Below, piece after piece: positions 60,866 through 64,000 of a stretch of 64,000 nt of DNA. A model generated the notes under the pieces. That model saw nothing but the letters and a program-made list of their open reading frames with translations, ran no database searches and was not told the origin of the DNA. Made by a program: the position numbers and the translations under genes. The stretch covers positions 3,906,001 through 3,970,000 of the forward strand of contig NZ_LR134201.1 of assembly GCF_900635955.1 (NCBI RefSeq), in the 5' to 3' direction. Origin of the DNA: Cedecea lapagei. Its GTDB lineage: Bacteria > Pseudomonadota > Gammaproteobacteria > Enterobacterales > Enterobacteriaceae. How positions within the stretch are numbered: the first letter of the stretch is position 1; each line of letters begins with the position of its first letter.

Positions 60866-61606
60866 TTAGTTTGCCAGCGAGCAGCTATAGTCCAGCATCT
60901 CTTCCGCCGAGCCCTGGTTACCGCCCAGCAGTTGGCGAGGGTTAGCCAACAGCACCACATCTCCTTTTGCCGTGACTACTCGCGCCAGACCAAAATTATC
61001 CATCTCATCGCCCTGGGCCTTCACATACTCCGCCAGCACGGTAAACGGATTAGCTTCCGCAGGCACTTTTCGCGCCAGATATTTATGCCCAAGAATTTCT
61101 GCGCCAAACGGCTGCCACTGGTCACTCACCTTATCAGCAAGCTGGTTAATGGACTGGTAAACCTCAGGCCGCAGGCAGGACAGGTGAATATGCAGCTGGT
61201 TCTGCGAACGCCCGTAGCGGGAATTGATAGCCAGCACCAGATCATCGTCTCTCACCGCTTTCGTGGTTTCATCCAGCAGATAATGGCGATTTTCCCACGC
61301 GTCCAGGAAGTAGTTGGGCGCGCCGTTTTCGAGGATCTTCGGACTCTCGATGCCGCTGATTTTATCCGTCGGCATCAGCAGGGTATGCAGCGGGCCTTTG
61401 GCATCTTTGAACACCAGGTAGCGCTGTGCCAGGTCGACTTTCAGGCAGGGTGCCGGCGAGCTATTCTGCTGCTGGTTGGGAATGCACTGCTGGCTAATGA
61501 TATTCCACAGAGCATCACCGTGGCGATGCAGCAGCCACAGACGAATAGCGACGGCGGCCACCAGTAAAATCAGCAGCACAACCACCACGCGCAGGATCTT
61601 TTTCAT
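60866..61606 (-). CDS. cdh: CDP-diacylglycerol pyrophosphatase Cdh
   Basis: Hydrolyses CDP-diacylglycerol to CMP and phosphatidate; also acts as a transferase. The 246 residues include an N-terminal membrane anchor (ILRVVVVLLILLVAAVAIRL, about 4-23) and the HIT-like histidine motif NQLHIHLSCLRPEV (about 138-151). The ATG at 61606 (MKKILRV) is preferred; an upstream frame would overlap the LysR gene. In E. coli cdh lies elsewhere, near pfkA and sbp, so this neighbourhood is rearranged. Confidence 0.92.
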   Translation of the reverse strand: MKKILRVVVVLLILLVAAVAIRLWLLHRHGDALWNIISQQCIPNQQQNSSPAPCLKVDLAQRYLVFKDAKGPLHTLLMPTDKISGIESPKILENGAPNYFLDAWENRHYLLDETTKAVRDDDLVLAINSRYGRSQNQLHIHLSCLRPEVYQSINQLADKVSDQWQPFGAEILGHKYLARKVPAEANPFTVLAEYVKAQGDEMDNFGLARVVTAKGDVVLLANPRQLLGGNQGSAEEMLDYSCSLAN

Positions 61607-61628
61607 GTCAGGTTTTCCTTGTAAAAAA

Positions 61629-62555
61629 TCAGGGGACTTTTCGTTGTTGTAATTCACGGACAATCAGCTGAAAGCAGGCCTCAATTTGCGGTGCAAACGG
61701 CCCGGGGCTGCGCATCAGCGCCACGGTCCGACTCAGGGAGGGCTGCTGGAGATGAATCACCTTCAGCTTCGGGTCCTGTAGCCAGGTGGTGTAGAGCTGC
61801 GGCAGGATCGCCACCGCCAGCTGCGAGCGAACCAGGCCATAAAGCGTCTCAATAAAATCAACCTGATAGCGAGCATTCAACGTCAATCTCTGACTTTCAG
61901 CCATCGCCGCCACCAGCCGGCTAATATTCCCTTTCGAAAACAGGGCGATGTCTCGCTTCACCAGGCTCCGCCAGGGAGCATGGCTGGAGTCTGCCAGAGG
62001 ATCGTGACAATTGACGACGGCCACAAAGGGATCGTCCTGAAGCGGATGGATCTCCAGCGTTTCAGGCACTGAACTGTCCAGCGCGCCCAGCCCAAAGTCC
62101 AGCTGACCGCTCTCAAGCTGGGCGATCAGCGCATCGTTGGTCCGGTCATGAAACTCCACGCGCAGACGGGGGAAAGCCTCTGCAATACGTTGAGGAATAT
62201 CAGGGAACAGCAGGCTGCCCACCGACGGCACCAGCCCAATTCGCAGCGTGCCGTCACCGCCGTCCTGAACAATGCGCTGCATATCGTCAAACGCTCGCTG
62301 CGCGACGTTGAGCACGCGTTCAGCGTGAGGCAGCAGGGCCGCGCCTAAATCCGTCAGCGTTACGGCGGCGGCGGTGCGGTTGACCAGCTTCCCGCCGAGC
62401 ACGGATTCGATCTGCCGCAGCGCGCTACTCAGCGCGGGCTGGCTAATGGCGAGCCGGTTGGCGGTGTCGGTAAAATGACGAAGTTTGGCCAGCGTCACAA
62501 AATACTGGATCTGTTTTAACGAGAGAGCGGGAAGTCGCTGCCAGGGTTCAGCCAT
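61629..62555 (-). CDS. LysR-family regulator
   Basis: LysR-type regulator of 308 residues. Helix-turn-helix: RHFTDTANRLAISQPALSSALRQIESVLGGKLVNRT (about 26-61). The C-terminal sensor domain starts with GTLRIGLVPSVGSLL. Divergent from the adenine deaminase gene 134 bp away, so it may control it. LysR genes typically regulate the divergent neighbour, but this is inference. Confidence 0.88.
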   Translation of the reverse strand: MAEPWQRLPALSLKQIQYFVTLAKLRHFTDTANRLAISQPALSSALRQIESVLGGKLVNRTAAAVTLTDLGAALLPHAERVLNVAQRAFDDMQRIVQDGGDGTLRIGLVPSVGSLLFPDIPQRIAEAFPRLRVEFHDRTNDALIAQLESGQLDFGLGALDSSVPETLEIHPLQDDPFVAVVNCHDPLADSSHAPWRSLVKRDIALFSKGNISRLVAAMAESQRLTLNARYQVDFIETLYGLVRSQLAVAILPQLYTTWLQDPKLKVIHLQQPSLSRTVALMRSPGPFAPQIEACFQLIVRELQQRKVP

Positions 62556-62689
62556 GGGAATCAGGGGTTACCAGGTAAACGTTTGCCACAGGATAAACGT
62601 TTCTTATCGGCTGATAAATTAAATCATCTGGGCAAAGCGCTTTCCCCTGCCTAGAGTAGCCGCCAGACCCTCTTTTTCGGAATCCAGCC

Positions 62690-64000
62690 ATGACCTCTGC
62701 TGATTTACGCCGCCGCGCGGTAAAAGCTGCCCTCGGCGAAGCTTCTTTCGACCTGCTCCTGACCAATGGCCGGGTTGTCGATATGGCAACGGGCGAAATC
62801 CGCGAAGCGGATGTCGGTCTCATCGGCACGCTTATCGCCAGCGTTCATCCTCGTGGTAGCCGCAAAGATGCCGCTCAGATCCACGATCTGGCCGGAAGCT
62901 ACCTCAGCCCAGGCTTGATGGATACTCACGTACACGTTGAGAGCTCCCATCTGCCTCCCGCTCGCTATGCCGAAATCGTCGTAGCTCAGGGCACCACGAC
63001 CATCTTCTGGGACCCGCACGAGCTGGCAAATGTGCTGGGTATCGAGGGCGTGCGTTATGCCGTAGACGCCAGCCGCAATTTGCCGCTGCGCGTGATCTGC
63101 GCGGCGCCGTCCAGCGTGCCTTCAACGCCAGGGCTGGAAATGTCTGGCGCAGATTTTGCCGGTAAAGAGATGGAAACCCTGCTCTCGTGGCCTGAGGTTG
63201 CGGGCGTAGCTGAAGTTATGGATATGCACGGCGTGCTTAACAGCAGTGAGAGAATGCTGGAAATTCTCAACGCCGGGCTGGAGAGCGGAAAACTGATTGA
63301 AGGCCATGCACGCGGCCTTAGCGGAGCAGGACTACAGGCCTACCTTGCCGCTGGCGTGACTTCCGACCATGAGCTCACCTCTGCGGCCGACGCGCTGGAA
63401 AAGCTACGTGCAGGGCTAACCCTCGAAATCCGTGGCTCCCACCCTTATCTGCTGCCTGAGATCGTTGAAGCTCTTAACGGCCTGCCGCATCTTTCCTCGC
63501 AGGTCACCGTCTGCACCGATGATGTGCCGCCGGATATGCTGCTGGCGAAAGGCGGTATTGTTGCCCTGCTTAACCTGCTTATTGAGCACGGTATGAAGGC
63601 TACGGACGCTTTGCGTCTGGCCACGCTGAATGCTTCACTGCGCCTGCAGCGCCCGGATCTCGGCCTGATAGCCGCCGGCCGTACCGCCGACCTGGTGGTA
63701 TTTGATTCGCTGGAAACCCTAAGCGCCAAAACCGTTTACGTCGCCGGTAAGCTCGTCGCCGAACGGGGAAAAATGCTGGAGCCCGTCGCGTCACCGTCTA
63801 TTGTTCCCCCGCGAGATACTGTCCGGCTGCAGCAGCTGAGTCCAAACGATTTTGTTCTCAAGGTGCCGGTGAACAACGGGCGTGCTCGCCTGCGCCATAT
63901 CAAAGGCGCTCGTTTTACCCAGTGGAGCGAAGTCGAGGTGGAAGTCCGCAACGGCGAAGTCCTGCTACCTGAAGGCTTCAGCCTGATTTGGGTTCAGCAC
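62690..64000 (+). CDS. ade: Adenine deaminase, 3' end outside window
   Basis: Metal-dependent amidohydrolase that deaminates adenine to hypoxanthine. The first 437 codons are present; the family is about 590 residues, so the C-terminal quarter is missing. Visible motifs: metal-binding SPGLMDTHVHVESSHLPPA (about 71-89), WDPHELANVLG (about 105-115), LIEGHARGLSG (about 202-212), TSDHELT (about 224) and CTDDVPPD (about 274). The start ATGACCTCTGC at 62690 lies after a short leader. It differs clearly from E. coli Ade outside these motifs, so it may be a second-type adenine deaminase. Divergent from the LysR gene. Confidence 0.9.
   Translation, partial: MTSADLRRRAVKAALGEASFDLLLTNGRVVDMATGEIREADVGLIGTLIASVHPRGSRKDAAQIHDLAGSYLSPGLMDTHVHVESSHLPPARYAEIVVAQGTTTIFWDPHELANVLGIEGVRYAVDASRNLPLRVICAAPSSVPSTPGLEMSGADFAGKEMETLLSWPEVAGVAEVMDMHGVLNSSERMLEILNAGLESGKLIEGHARGLSGAGLQAYLAAGVTSDHELTSAADALEKLRAGLTLEIRGSHPYLLPEIVEALNGLPHLSSQVTVCTDDVPPDMLLAKGGIVALLNLLIEHGMKATDALRLATLNASLRLQRPDLGLIAAGRTADLVVFDSLETLSAKTVYVAGKLVAERGKMLEPVASPSIVPPRDTVRLQQLSPNDFVLKVPVNNGRARLRHIKGARFTQWSEVEVEVRNGEVLLPEGFSLIWVQH

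Overview
The window is a chromosomal segment of a member of the Enterobacteriaceae with fairly high GC content. The gene families, operon structures and control sites (thr attenuator, Trp, DeoR and CRP sites, sigma-32 dnaK promoter) match the E. coli 0/100-minute region, read here from dnaK back through thr, arcA, rob, nadR, serB, deo, prfC, the leu tRNAs and fhuF to yjjPB and yjjA. The genus cannot be fixed from the sequence alone. Accessory genes make close relatives of Klebsiella, Enterobacter, Cedecea or Buttiauxella more likely than Escherichia itself.

Layout. 1-7.8 kb: dnaK (3' end outside the window), satP, an MHS-type transporter, mog, talB, yaaJ, yaaA. 7.8-12.7 kb: thrLABC on the minus strand with a complete leader peptide and attenuator. 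12.8-14.9 kb: yjtD, the small gene yjjY and arcA. 14.9-22 kb: an accessory five-gene operon made of a Tat-type peptide-binding protein, two permeases, a fused double ATPase and a CocE/NonD-type serine hydrolase. It sits where E. coli has creBCD. 22-30.6 kb: a small membrane protein, a LysR regulator, creA, rob, gpmB, yjjX, trpR (with its operator), slt and ettA. 30.7-31.3 kb: no gene, but a strongly self-complementary region that looks like a large structured RNA. 31.4-38.2 kb: nadR, radA, serB, smp, lplA, yjjJ. 38.3-44.2 kb: the deoCABD operon and a nucleoside transporter. 44.4-51.9 kb: yjjV, yjjU, ytjA, osmY, prfC, yjjG, rimI, holD, rsmC. 52-55.4 kb: three tRNA-Leu(CAG) genes, a Fur-box-linked small membrane protein, a diguanylate cyclase, a lipoprotein and a frameshifted fhuF. 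55.4-64 kb: PTS IIC/IIB genes, a YbaK-type deacylase, yjjP-yjjB, ohrR-ohr, yjjA, cdh, a LysR regulator and a truncated adenine deaminase gene.

The most unusual part is the 741-bp gap between ettA and nadR. At least six long-range helices of 5 to 12 bp nest inside one another over about 570 nt. Two hairpin loops carry the same 9-nt sequence, and a third segment is its exact complement. This is what a large ornate noncoding RNA or a structured mobile RNA element would look like. I cannot assign it to a known family.

Other points of note are the single-base frameshift in fhuF, the absence of creBCD and dnaT-dnaC from their usual positions, a near-consensus Fur box directly before a small membrane protein, a 21-bp perfect palindrome before PTS genes that have no neighbouring enzyme or regulator, and an altered N-terminus in the Thr leader peptide.
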